DNA of 64,000 nucleotides from positions 1 to 64,000 of the forward strand of contig NZ_QURN01000007.1 of the NCBI RefSeq assembly GCF_003403035.1. Reading direction: 5' to 3'. Below are positions 1 through 7,009 of the stretch, piece after piece. The position numbers and the translations under genes were made by a program. This stretch comes from Mesorhizobium denitrificans. Its GTDB lineage: Bacteria > Pseudomonadota > Alphaproteobacteria > Rhizobiales > Rhizobiaceae. How positions within the stretch are numbered: position 1 is the stretch's first letter; every line of letters begins with the position of its first letter. The notes under the pieces were generated by a model. It searched no databases and was not told where the DNA came from. It saw only the letters and a list, made by a program, of their open reading frames with translations.

Positions 1-95
1 CCGCCGCTCACCGCTTTGGGGAAAGGTTCACATGGCTCAATTCTCAGTGGAAATTAGACGCCTACCCGGCTCACTTCTGGGTGGAAATCAACACA
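1..95. mobile_element. Terminus of an IS21-like insertion sequence (partial)
   Basis: Two related 23-nt repeats lie in the same orientation 34 nt apart at 34-56 and 68-90. Both have the core GGCTCA-(A/C)-TTCT-N3-GTGGAAAT. Read leftward, the end begins TGTTGATTTCC. IS21-family elements start with TG and carry several such terminal repeats for their transposase IstA. The permease reading frame stops making sense exactly here, which fits an insertion junction near 93-95. The rest of the element lies outside the window, so family assignment rests on the terminus alone. Confidence 0.7.
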
Positions 96-483
96 TCACC
101 GCCAGTGAGGCGCCGAAACCTGCTCCGGCCGAAACCCCCAATATATCTGGTGATACGATCGGGTTGCGGAACAGGTTCTGGTAGGCTGCGCCGGCCGCGG
201 CCAGAGCTGCCCCAACCATAATCGCCGCGCCAATGCGCGGCAGCCTGACATTCAGGACGATGAGTTCCTCGCTCGAGGTCCAGTAAGGCTCGATAGGAAA
301 GACCTTGGACGCCAGGATTGCCACAACGCGATCGGGCGGGATAGACACCCTGCCCATTCCGATAGATAGCACGGCCAGGGCTGCAAGCAGCAGGAGTAGC
401 GCTGGTAGAACTGCGTGGTCGCGAGCGGCGGCCGGCAGGCTTCTTCTGCTCTCCAGACCTCGATCAGCAGTCCGGTCTAGCAT
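94..483 (-). pseudogene. FecCD-type iron(III)-siderophore ABC permease, 3' part removed by an IS
   Basis: About 130 codons match the N-terminus of BtuC/FecCD permeases, which form the membrane channel of ferric-siderophore, haem or B12 importers. A first hydrophobic segment (LPALLLLLAALAVL) is followed by the family signatures VRLPR and GAAYQNLFRNPIVSPDILG. Full-length members have about 330 residues and ten helices. Here the frame runs into IS-like sequence after GASLAVM. The start ATG (481-483) overlaps the TAG stop of the upstream small gene (ATGCTAG), so the two were translationally coupled. No ATPase or binding protein is visible. Non-functional as seen. Confidence 0.8.
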
Positions 484-722
484 TTGTCGACGTGGCTGAC
501 GTCGACTCCGTTTTCGGCGAAGAATGTTTCGAGGCGGGCGTTGGATTCGGCGTAGCTGCCCTTCTTCCAAACCATGCGCCATTCGCCAGCGCCATCGTCG
601 TAGGCCGCTGTTGGAAACGCCTTCTGGAAGCGCTCAGCGAGGTCCCCATTGCGCGGCATGTCGATGCCATGCAATTCGCACATCTTGGTCAGCGTTACGG
701 GGTTCGAGATAACGGTGTTCAT
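477..722 (-). CDS. Unknown 81-residue protein coupled to the FecCD permease
   Basis: The frame starts at ATG 722 behind a strong GGAGGG ribosome site and ends overlapping the permease start. The product is small, soluble and rather acidic, with one central WRMVWKKGSYAE stretch and a C-terminal VSHVDKC. There is no signal peptide or membrane segment. I do not recognise the family. Coupling to a ferric-siderophore permease suggests a role in iron uptake or its control, but that is inferred from position only. A longer in-frame extension to 806 lacks a better ribosome site. Confidence 0.6.
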   Translation of the reverse strand: MNTVISNPVTLTKMCELHGIDMPRNGDLAERFQKAFPTAAYDDGAGEWRMVWKKGSYAESNARLETFFAENGVDVSHVDKC

Positions 723-965
723 GGGCAATCCCTCCACGTTATATTTGAAAGAATATAGCGAAGTGGATTTATACACGGCGTGTTGCGACTGACAAGCCGA
801 AAACACTTGCGCGATCTATAGTGATCGAAAAGCCTGGTTGTGACCACCGAACGGGGTCAGTTTTCAGGTTTGCGCGGTCTTGAGGCGTGTTGCCGAATTG
901 ACCGTCACCCGCGATCAGGCCAAGCCTGAAGTGCCGTTTGAATGTGCGTGCAGGATGCGTTGCTC
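723..965. other. Gene-free interval, possible eroded mobile DNA
   Basis: No convincing coding frame is visible. The part nearest 723 should hold the promoter of the small protein/permease pair. The stretch 852-905 (GGGGTCAGTTTTCAGG and a following GACCGTCACCC) resembles phrases found near IS termini, but too little remains to assign it. Confidence 0.3.
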
Positions 966-1526
966 TTACCGTGTGCTCGTTGGAGCCTCACATCGGTCGT
1001 CGGTGCAACCTTCTTGATTTTCCGGTTCGCCGCCAGCCGCAATATGAGGGAAGGGGGCGGAGAGAGCCAGAGCAATGCGTGCACCGACTGCGATGTCGTC
1101 TTCGATCCCGAAGCTCTGATATCCGATCGAACCGTCGCGGCCGATGAGGACAGATGAGGGCGTGCCGCGCAGGCTGAATCTTCTCATCGTTACCGGCATA
1201 TCGGAGGTGTCATCTGCGAGGTCGACACCAACCGGGTGCGAGATGCGATATTCATGCAGAAAGGCACGAAGGGTCACCGGCGTCATCGCCGCGTGGTGTT
1301 CAAACACGGTGTGGATGCCGATCACCTGAAGATCGGTATGACTGAAAATACGTTCGATACGCTGAACCTGCGGGATCGAACCCGTCACGCAGCCGGGACA
1401 GAGCAGCTGGAACGTATGGATGTAGACAGGCCGCCCGCGCAGCGCTGCCAGCGACATCGGGGCCGCAGTGTTGAACCACTCGCTGATTGCGAGTTCTGGT
1501 GCGAGGGTTAGAGCCGTATTAGGCAT
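966..1526 (-). CDS. Thioredoxin-fold (AhpC/TSA-TlpA-like) redox protein, CPGC motif
   Basis: The 186-residue protein has the layout of the redoxin/TlpA group: a strand-turn entry (LAALRGRPVYIHTFQLLCPGC, Cys near residues 43 and 46), a middle QVIGIHTVFE strand, and the late cis-proline strand RGTPSSVLIGRDGSIGYQSFG. CPGC would act as a disulfide redox centre. There is no signal peptide, so it is probably cytoplasmic. ATG 1526 follows an AGGAGACACA ribosome site. The C-terminal 25 residues, rich in Glu, Cys and Asp, are unlike the family. The partner is unknown; the gene stands alone downstream of the MarR module. Confidence 0.8.
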   Translation of the reverse strand: MPNTALTLAPELAISEWFNTAAPMSLAALRGRPVYIHTFQLLCPGCVTGSIPQVQRIERIFSHTDLQVIGIHTVFEHHAAMTPVTLRAFLHEYRISHPVGVDLADDTSDMPVTMRRFSLRGTPSSVLIGRDGSIGYQSFGIEDDIAVGARIALALSAPFPHIAAGGEPENQEGCTDDRCEAPTSTR

Positions 1527-1714
1527 TGTGTCTCCTTACAGGGAAAGGCGGGGCGGAAAGCCGCCCACTCGGATCAGCGTACATTGGCGGCGCGTGTCCG
1601 GTCTATTGCCTGTGCCCGGTCGATAGGGGTAATTCTGCCCTCGTTCTTTCTCTCTGTTAGCCTGGAGGGTGAGGACATGCGGGCCCGACGATGGCTGTCG
1701 GCGGGCCCGCGCTT

Positions 1715-2434
1715 TCATTTCGAGGAGGTGACCTTGCCGGGAAGGCTGAGATCCCCCGAGGCGATCTTGAAAACGTCGCTCACACAAAGGAGCGGTGCGT
1801 GGAGGTTGCCGTTTACCTTCAGTCCCGCCGTCACGCCGTCATACGAGGCGCCGGCGATGCCGCCGATCAACGACAAGGGGATGGTGACGGCCACGGCGTC
1901 CGCCTTCAACGTGGTGGGGTAGTCAGGGCTGTCGATCAGCAGGGGAACGCCGGGCCAGGTCGGTGGAAGTTTGGGCTTTGTGCCGTCCGGAATGTCCATG
2001 ACCTTAAGACCGCCACCACAGGCCTCGTCTTTCGCCAGCACCACCCAGTGCGGATGCCAGACATCCCGGTTTTTGCCACCCTTGGCCGCGTCGTCAAAAT
2101 CCGGATGGAAAGTGACTGCCAGAGCGACGATGCCCTGATCGTTGTCGAAGCCGATTTCGCCGCTGTTCAGTGAGGTCGGCCAGACATAGGCGAAAATGCC
2201 AGAGCCCTCGAACTTGCCGATGGCCTCGGGTTTTTTCGAGCCTGCCTCGCCTCGGACGCGTGTTGTGAAAACCGCGGTGTCGTTGTTTGTCGTGATGGTC
2301 GTCTCGACAATGTCGAAGGAAGCCTGCACGGCTTCCTTTGGTTCAGACTTGATCGAATGCGCGGTCGCGCCGCCGGTAAGGCAAAGTGATATCATTCCGG
2401 CGAGAAGCCCGTCGGCTGCAAATCTACCAGTCAT
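1715..2434 (-). CDS. Secreted protein of unknown function in the MarR operon
   Basis: The frame gives 239 residues from ATG 2434, preceded by AGGAGACGAACC. The first ~25 residues are a typical Sec signal ending near GGATAHS. The mature part is a soluble beta-rich protein with HPDFDDAAKGGKNRDVW and HPHWVVLAKDEACGGG, possibly metal-binding. It contains two later Cys residues that could form a disulfide. I do not recognise the family. It begins 20 nt after the marR stop on the same strand, so it is probably the regulator's main target. Its function is unknown; a periplasmic binding or stress role is only inference. Confidence 0.75.
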   Translation of the reverse strand: MTGRFAADGLLAGMISLCLTGGATAHSIKSEPKEAVQASFDIVETTITTNNDTAVFTTRVRGEAGSKKPEAIGKFEGSGIFAYVWPTSLNSGEIGFDNDQGIVALAVTFHPDFDDAAKGGKNRDVWHPHWVVLAKDEACGGGLKVMDIPDGTKPKLPPTWPGVPLLIDSPDYPTTLKADAVAVTIPLSLIGGIAGASYDGVTAGLKVNGNLHAPLLCVSDVFKIASGDLSLPGKVTSSK

Positions 2435-2453
2435 GATGGTTCGTCTCCTTCTC

Positions 2454-3122
2454 TCAACTGCCTGGAGGGCTTGACGCCGATCCTTGTCGAAAAGCGTCCC
2501 AGTTGGCTGACTGGAGCGCAGGATCGGCTGTTTCGTGGTCGTGGCAATCGATGCGAATGTCTCGTTGGCCGAATGCCGCGTCCACGAAATTGCAGTGATG
2601 CGGTCGCTCCGCATCGGTATGAGCGAATGGCACGAAATAGCAGCAGTTCACGCACATGCGTTGAATGGGGATGGCTTCGATCTCCTGGAGGTGCCTGATC
2701 ATCTTGGCCAACATGAGCAGCATGTTCTCCTGTTCACCAGCGGCCAAGGCTGCGGCAGCCTGTTCGGCGACGCTGAGCGGAGCGTTATCCTTTTGAAGGG
2801 CGGATAACCCATCGTCGGTCAAGGTTATGTTCACCGCCCGTCGGTCGGCTGTTGAGCTGGTTTTGGTGATCAGGCCCTTTCGCTCCAGCGCAATAATCGA
2901 GTCGGTCGCGGTCGGTTGCGAAACGCCCAGGTGAGCGGCAATATCCTTCACGCTCATCCCATCTGAACGACCCTCGATTAGTTCCAGGATCGATAATTGC
3001 GTCGGATTCAGGCCAGCGGCCTTTGCTCGCTGCCAGTCATCGATTCGCATCGTCGTTGCCAGTCGCGACAGACCCTCGCGAATGCGACGATTGATGGATG
3101 ATGGATTTCTGTGTGACGCCAT
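2454..3122 (-). CDS. MarR-family regulator with Cys-rich C-terminal tail
   Basis: Residues ~15-140 form a MarR winged helix: MSVKDIAAHLGVSQPTATDS is the recognition helix, and the wing carries TADRRAVNITLTDDG. The tail adds a Cys/His cluster (CVNCCYF, then HHCNF, then IDCHDHE) that could bind a metal or FeS centre and serve as sensor. This tail recurs in a MarR subgroup and is not a frameshift. ATG 3122 (MASHRN) is chosen since it starts just before the conserved part; frames up to 3188 are possible. A perfect palindrome lies 11 nt upstream, so autorepression is likely. The effector is unknown. Confidence 0.88.
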   Translation of the reverse strand: MASHRNPSSINRRIREGLSRLATTMRIDDWQRAKAAGLNPTQLSILELIEGRSDGMSVKDIAAHLGVSQPTATDSIIALERKGLITKTSSTADRRAVNITLTDDGLSALQKDNAPLSVAEQAAAALAAGEQENMLLMLAKMIRHLQEIEAIPIQRMCVNCCYFVPFAHTDAERPHHCNFVDAAFGQRDIRIDCHDHETADPALQSANWDAFRQGSASSPPGS

Positions 3123-3132
3123 AATGCAATAG

Positions 3133-3151
3133 TACATAGGAATCCTATGTA
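3133..3151. promoter_or_regulatory. 19-nt perfect palindrome, probable MarR operator
   Basis: TACATAGGA-A-TCCTATGTA is a perfect 9-bp inverted repeat around one base, 11 nt upstream of the marR start. MarR dimers bind palindromes of this size. Its position in the presumed promoter/leader of marR and the secreted-protein gene fits autorepression. Confidence 0.7.
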
Positions 3152-3285
3152 TGCAAGTATCAGCCGGATTAACGCCCGGCAGAGACACAGGCGATCCCCA
3201 AATGGAGAAGCGCGCAGGCTAAGCGTCGGAAAGGTCGCCACTATTCAGCGTGGATGTGAAAATCGAAATTTAGCTGAGGTACGAA

Positions 3286-3360
<75 letters not shown>

Positions 3361-3452
3361 ATTCGCGCCGCGCATACAACACTTTTGTTTCGGCCCGTCA
3401 ATAGCGATTGGCGGGGAAATCAGCGTGAATTGGCGATTGCGGCGTTGAGACC

Positions 3453-3815
3453 TTATGCGGCCTGCAACATCTTCTCAACTTCCGTAACCAGTTCGCGGAG
3501 ATGGAACGGTTTTGAGAGGATCTTCGCATCACGCGGAGCCTTCGAATCAGGGTTCAGCGCGACCGCAGCGAAGCCGGTGATGAACATCACCTTGAGGTCG
3601 GGATCGATTTCCGTCGCGCGCCGCGCAAGTTCGATTCCGTCCATCTCGGGCATTACGATGTCCGTCAACAGCAGCGAGAAGGGCTCTTCACGAAGCCTTT
3701 CAAAGGCGCTGGCGCCATTGTCGAAGTCAATTACCTGATAGCCCGCGCGCTCCAAGGCTTTCACCAGAAAGCGGCGCATATCTTCATCATCTTCTGCAAG
3801 CAGAATGCGCGTCAT
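3453..3815 (-). CDS. cpdR: Single-domain response regulator CpdR
   Basis: The 120-residue receiver domain has no output domain. The acidic pair D9/D10 (AEDDED), phosphoacceptor D52 (LLTDIVMPEMDG), switch Thr (FITGF) and Lys (LSKPF) are intact. In Caulobacter, Sinorhizobium and Brucella, unphosphorylated CpdR delivers substrates to ClpXP and is phosphorylated by the CckA-ChpT relay, linking it to cell-cycle control. The start MTRILLAEDD (ATG 3815) is standard for the family. A TTAACCAT CtrA-like site lies about 50 nt upstream. Confidence 0.93.
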   Translation of the reverse strand: MTRILLAEDDEDMRRFLVKALERAGYQVIDFDNGASAFERLREEPFSLLLTDIVMPEMDGIELARRATEIDPDLKVMFITGFAAVALNPDSKAPRDAKILSKPFHLRELVTEVEKMLQAA

Positions 3816-3862
3816 TGCAATTATGTCCGTCCAGCTTCGATATTGGCGAAGCGTTCCCAAAA

Positions 3863-3870
3863 TTAACCAT
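3863..3870. promoter_or_regulatory. CtrA-like half-site upstream of cpdR
   Basis: TTAACCAT, the half-site bound by the cell-cycle regulator CtrA in alphaproteobacteria, lies 48-55 nt before the cpdR start. A related GGTAAAC lies at 3891-3897. Functional binding is inferred. Confidence 0.45.
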
Positions 3871-4011
3871 CATTCATATGGCTGTGGGATGGTAAACATC
3901 AAGTGAATTTGGCCTAAAGCTCTTGCGGATATCGCAGATCGATCTCGCTGGACACCAGACAGCGCAAGTGGCAGTTTGAGCTATGTTTACAGCGACTTTT
4001 GGAGTTTTGGC

Positions 4012-4902
4012 GTGAGCGTTTCGGAAGATTTTTCTCCTTCCAGGGCGTTTGCGGTCAGCCGTGCAGCAGAACAGCGTGTTCCCTTTGTTTTCAATTCGCC
4101 CCATAGCGGGCGGCATTATCCGGCGCGTTTTCTGGAAATGTCGCGGCTGGATCCGATAGCGATTCGCCGCTCGGAAGATTGCTATGTGGATGAGCTTTTC
4201 AGTAGCGTCACCGCGCTTGGCGCGCCGCTGCTCTCGGCGCACTTTCCGCGCGCCTATCTCGATGTGAATCGGGAGCCTTGGGAACTCGACCCTCGCATGT
4301 TCTCTGATCCTCTGCCGTCCTTTGCGAATACCCGCTCGCCGCGCGTTGCCGGTGGGCTGGGCACCGTGCCCAGGCTCGTTGGCGAGGGGGCGGAAATCTA
4401 CGCCCATCGCCTGCCGCTTTCGGAGGCGACAGACCGGATCGAGCGGATTTACCAGCCCTATCACGCAACGCTGAAACAGCTTTTGAGCGAGACGCGAAAC
4501 GCCTTTGGTTATGCGGTGCTGGTCGATTGCCATTCCATGCCAGCTGGCATTCGCCTGGGCGACTCTGGCATGCGGCCTGATTTTATCATCGGCGACAGGT
4601 TTGGCAGTTCCGCGTCGCGCACACTATCCGAGGCTACGATCCAGCTTTTGGCGGATCGCGGGTTCAGCGTGGCGCATAACCGTCCTTACGCGGGCGGATA
4701 TATCACGGAACACTATGGCAGACCCGCGCGCGGCGTTCATGCAATACAGATCGAGATAAATCGCGGTCTGTATATGGATGAGCAGACGCTGCAAAAATTG
4801 GCTGGTTTTGATGCTCTGGCTGTAGAAATTGCGAGTTTTGCGGCTGATCTTATGGCATTGCCAGACTATTGTTTTGGCGATTTGCCGCTGGCTGCGGAGT
4901 AA
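4012..4902 (+). CDS. N-formylglutamate amidohydrolase family protein
   Basis: The 296-residue protein has the family landmarks FNSPHSGRHYP, RSEDCYVDEL, FPRAYLDVNREPWELDPRMF and LVDCHSMP. These form the zinc site and substrate arginines of N-formylglutamate deformylases (HutG type) that release formate and glutamate in histidine breakdown. No other hut gene is near, so the true substrate may be another N-acyl amino acid. GTG 4012 is chosen because GGAG precedes it by 7-8 nt; a TTG at 3976 lacks a site. The region between here and cpdR is the divergent promoter. Confidence 0.85.
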   Translation: MSVSEDFSPSRAFAVSRAAEQRVPFVFNSPHSGRHYPARFLEMSRLDPIAIRRSEDCYVDELFSSVTALGAPLLSAHFPRAYLDVNREPWELDPRMFSDPLPSFANTRSPRVAGGLGTVPRLVGEGAEIYAHRLPLSEATDRIERIYQPYHATLKQLLSETRNAFGYAVLVDCHSMPAGIRLGDSGMRPDFIIGDRFGSSASRTLSEATIQLLADRGFSVAHNRPYAGGYITEHYGRPARGVHAIQIEINRGLYMDEQTLQKLAGFDALAVEIASFAADLMALPDYCFGDLPLAAE

Positions 4903-4922
4903 TGGACGGCGAGCAATGGGGC

Positions 4923-5006
4923 AAAAAAGAACCGCACCGTTTGCGCGATGCGGTCAAGTCTAGGGAGGAAACGCCCAAGCTGGGCGCGGACAGATCGCTC
5001 CGTCCG
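4923..5006 (-). ncRNA. mmgR: suhB-motif / MmgR-type (alpha-r8) trans-acting sRNA
   Basis: On the minus strand a promoter (CTTGAC 5036-5041, 17-nt spacer, TAGTCT 5013-5018) is followed by two hairpins: CGGAC...GTCCG, then CGCCCA-GCT-TGGGCG. Next comes the unpaired anti-Shine-Dalgarno tract TTTCCTCCCT (4962-4971), then a terminator stem ACCGCA/TGCGGT with a run of Ts at 4923-4928. Size (~84 nt), layout and position, divergent from an inositol-phosphatase-like gene, match the Rfam suhB motif. That motif includes S. meliloti MmgR, an Hfq-bound regulator of polyhydroxybutyrate granules. Assigned from memory of the family; the exact ends are inferred. Confidence 0.85.
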
Positions 5007-5012
5007 AGAGTT

Positions 5013-5041
5013 AGACTATGTTGCGATGCACAAATGTCAAG
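5013..5041 (-). promoter_or_regulatory. Housekeeping-type promoter of the sRNA
   Basis: CTTGAC (-35) and TAGTCT (-10) are separated by 17 nt, and the inferred transcription start is near 5006. The -35 is a perfect rhizobial sigma-70 hexamer. Confidence 0.7.
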
Positions 5042-5105
5042 CGTGCTGTATTGCAATCGCGGCAATTGTATCATTTGATCACAGTAAGTTCTTCAAGAGG
5101 TTACC

Positions 5106-5879
5106 TTGCAAATAGATCCAGAATTCATGCGCCGCATTGCGGCAGTGGCTGCGCGCGAGTCTTTGCCCCGATTTCGCCAGCAAGGGGCTGTCACCAACAA
5201 GCAGGAAGGCGGGTTCGACCCTGTTACCGAGGCTGACCGGCAGGCTGAGCGATCCATCCGCGCGCTCATCAACGAGCAATTTCCCGATCATGGTATTCTT
5301 GGCGAGGAATTCGGTTCGGAAAATGCCGATGCAGAGCATGTCTGGGTGATCGATCCCATTGATGGTACGCGTTCGTTTATATCCGGCATTCCGTTGTGGG
5401 GAACGCTGGTTGGTCTGACGCGCAATGGTGATGCCGTTGCCGGCATGATGGCGCAGCCATTCATTGGCGAGTTGTTCTACGCAACGGGGCACGGGTCGTT
5501 CTACGAGGGGCCGCACGGAGCCAACAAACTGACGACGCGCCCGACAGAATCCATCGCTAACGCCACCATGTGCACCACTACGCCGTTCCTGTTCAAGGAT
5601 GCACAGAAGGATGCGTTCGAACGGCTGGAGAATGCGGTGCAATTGTCGCGTTACGGCACGGATTGCTACGCCTATGCGATGGTAGCGGCGGGGCAGGTCG
5701 ATCTCGTGGTGGAAACTGCCTTGCAGCCTTATGACATTGTCGCGCTCATTCCGATCATTGAGCAGGCGGGCGGCAAGATCACCAATTGGGATGGCGGTCC
5801 CGCCGAGCAGGGTGGCGGCATTGTAGCCGCTGCAAATCCGCGCTTGCACGATGCTGCGATGAAAATTCTCCACGCTTGA
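5106..5879 (+). CDS. hisN: Inositol monophosphatase family protein, probably histidinol-phosphatase HisN
   Basis: The 257-residue protein carries the metal sites of the IMPase fold: GILGEEFG, WVIDPIDGTRSFISG and, near the C-terminus, LQPYDIVALIPIIEQAGG. The sequence GIPLWGTLVGL is typical of the HisN branch, which dephosphorylates histidinol phosphate in histidine synthesis. The start is TTG 5106, preceded by AAGAGG at good spacing; no ATG lies upstream in frame. The threonine aldolase gene follows after 13 nt, so the two are likely cotranscribed. An alternative is a general SuhB-like phosphatase. Confidence 0.85.
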   Translation: MQIDPEFMRRIAAVAARESLPRFRQQGAVTNKQEGGFDPVTEADRQAERSIRALINEQFPDHGILGEEFGSENADAEHVWVIDPIDGTRSFISGIPLWGTLVGLTRNGDAVAGMMAQPFIGELFYATGHGSFYEGPHGANKLTTRPTESIANATMCTTTPFLFKDAQKDAFERLENAVQLSRYGTDCYAYAMVAAGQVDLVVETALQPYDIVALIPIIEQAGGKITNWDGGPAEQGGGIVAAANPRLHDAAMKILHA

Positions 5880-5892
5880 CGAAAGCCTTCTC

Positions 5893-6942
5893 ATGTTTTT
5901 TGCATCTGACAATTGGGCAGGCGCGCATCCTGATGTTGCTGCGGCGCTCAGTGAGGCGGCAGGCGGCTTTGATCCGGCCTATGGCTCGGGCGCATGGGAC
6001 AAGCGTGTAACGGCGCGGTTCAGTGAAATCTTCGAGCGTGAAGTCGCTGTGTTCTTTGTTTCCACGGGCACGGCTGCCAACTCTCTGTCGCTTGCGTCAG
6101 TCGCGAAGGTGGGCGGCGTGGTGTTTTGCCATCCGGAGGCGCATATCCGGGAGGATGAGTGCGGCGCGCCGGAGTTTTTATCTGGCGGCCTGCGGTTGCA
6201 CGCCGTGGAAGGCGCGCGCGGCAAGATGGATCCGGCTTTGTTGCACGAAGCGATTGGACTTTTTCCGCCGGGCTTTGTTCACGGCGGGCGTCCCGCAGCC
6301 GTTTCGATCACACAGGCGAGTGAAATCGGCACCGTGCATTCACTGGCCGAAATTGACGCGATTGTAGATGTTGCTCGCGCGCATGGTCTTCCGCTTCACA
6401 TGGACGGCGCGCGCTTTGCCAATGCGCTTGTCGCGTTGGGTTGCACGCCGGCAGAGATGACATGGCGGCGCGGCATTGATCTGCTTTCGTTTGGTGGCAC
6501 GAAAAACGGCTGCTGGTGTGCGGAGGCGGTCGTGCTGTTCGATCCGTCCCGCGCGGGCGAGTTCGCCTTTCATCATAAGCGCGCCGCGCAATTGTTCTCG
6601 AAGTCGCGCTTCGTCGCTGCGCAGTTCGAGGGCTATTTCGCTGACGATTTATGGTTGCACAATGCTCGCCATGCCAATGCAATGGCGCAGCGTTTGGCTT
6701 CGATGTTTGAGGGGTTGCCAACTGCTCGCCTCGCATGGGAGCCCGATGCGAACGAGGTATTTCCGATTCTGAAGAAGAACACGGCAGATCGTCTGAAGGC
6801 CAACGGCGCGGCATTTTACGATTGGCGCGCACCCCATTGGTATGAGGGGCCGATTGGGGAAGACGAAGTGCTATGCCGCTTCGTCACCAGCTTTGCGACG
6901 CGCGAGGGAGACATCGCCGCGCTGTTCGGGTGCTTGGGCTGA
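5893..6942 (+). CDS. ltaE: Low-specificity L-threonine aldolase
   Basis: The 349-residue fold-type I PLP enzyme would cleave L-threonine or allo-threonine to glycine and acetaldehyde. The N-terminal SDNWAGAHP, a central STGTAAN loop, HMDGARFANA and the PLP-lysine motif SFGGTKNG (Lys near residue 204) are all present. Length and motifs are normal for the family. ATG 5893 sits 13 nt after the upstream stop with a GAAAG site. A palindromic terminator follows at 6960-6984. Confidence 0.9.
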   Translation: MFFASDNWAGAHPDVAAALSEAAGGFDPAYGSGAWDKRVTARFSEIFEREVAVFFVSTGTAANSLSLASVAKVGGVVFCHPEAHIREDECGAPEFLSGGLRLHAVEGARGKMDPALLHEAIGLFPPGFVHGGRPAAVSITQASEIGTVHSLAEIDAIVDVARAHGLPLHMDGARFANALVALGCTPAEMTWRRGIDLLSFGGTKNGCWCAEAVVLFDPSRAGEFAFHHKRAAQLFSKSRFVAAQFEGYFADDLWLHNARHANAMAQRLASMFEGLPTARLAWEPDANEVFPILKKNTADRLKANGAAFYDWRAPHWYEGPIGEDEVLCRFVTSFATREGDIAALFGCLG

Positions 6943-6951
6943 GATAGTCCA

Positions 6952-6984
6952 GAGAAAACACCCCTCATCTGGCGGATGAGGGGT
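6952..6984 (-). terminator. Rho-independent terminator of gltBD, usable from both sides
   Basis: The perfect stem ACCCCTCATC / GATGAGGGGT with loop TGGCG is followed on the minus strand by TGTTTTCT. It lies between the convergent ltaE and gltD stops. The sequence belongs to the CCTCATC/GATGAGG repeat family seen elsewhere in the window. Confidence 0.75.
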
Positions 6985-7009
6985 AACGCTAAGCGCTTTC
7001 CGCCCGCAA

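Noticed and set aside
852-905. GGGGTCAGTTTTCAGG stretch as a second IS end
   Set aside because: Too short, no inverted partner and no transposase remnant to support an element.
3874-4533. A 219-codon minus-strand frame between cpdR and the amidohydrolase
   Set aside because: Mostly antisense to the conserved N-formylglutamate amidohydrolase; basic, low-complexity product.
5079-5912. A 277-codon frame antisense to hisN
   Set aside because: hisN carries full metal-site motifs and a ribosome site; the antisense frame has neither.
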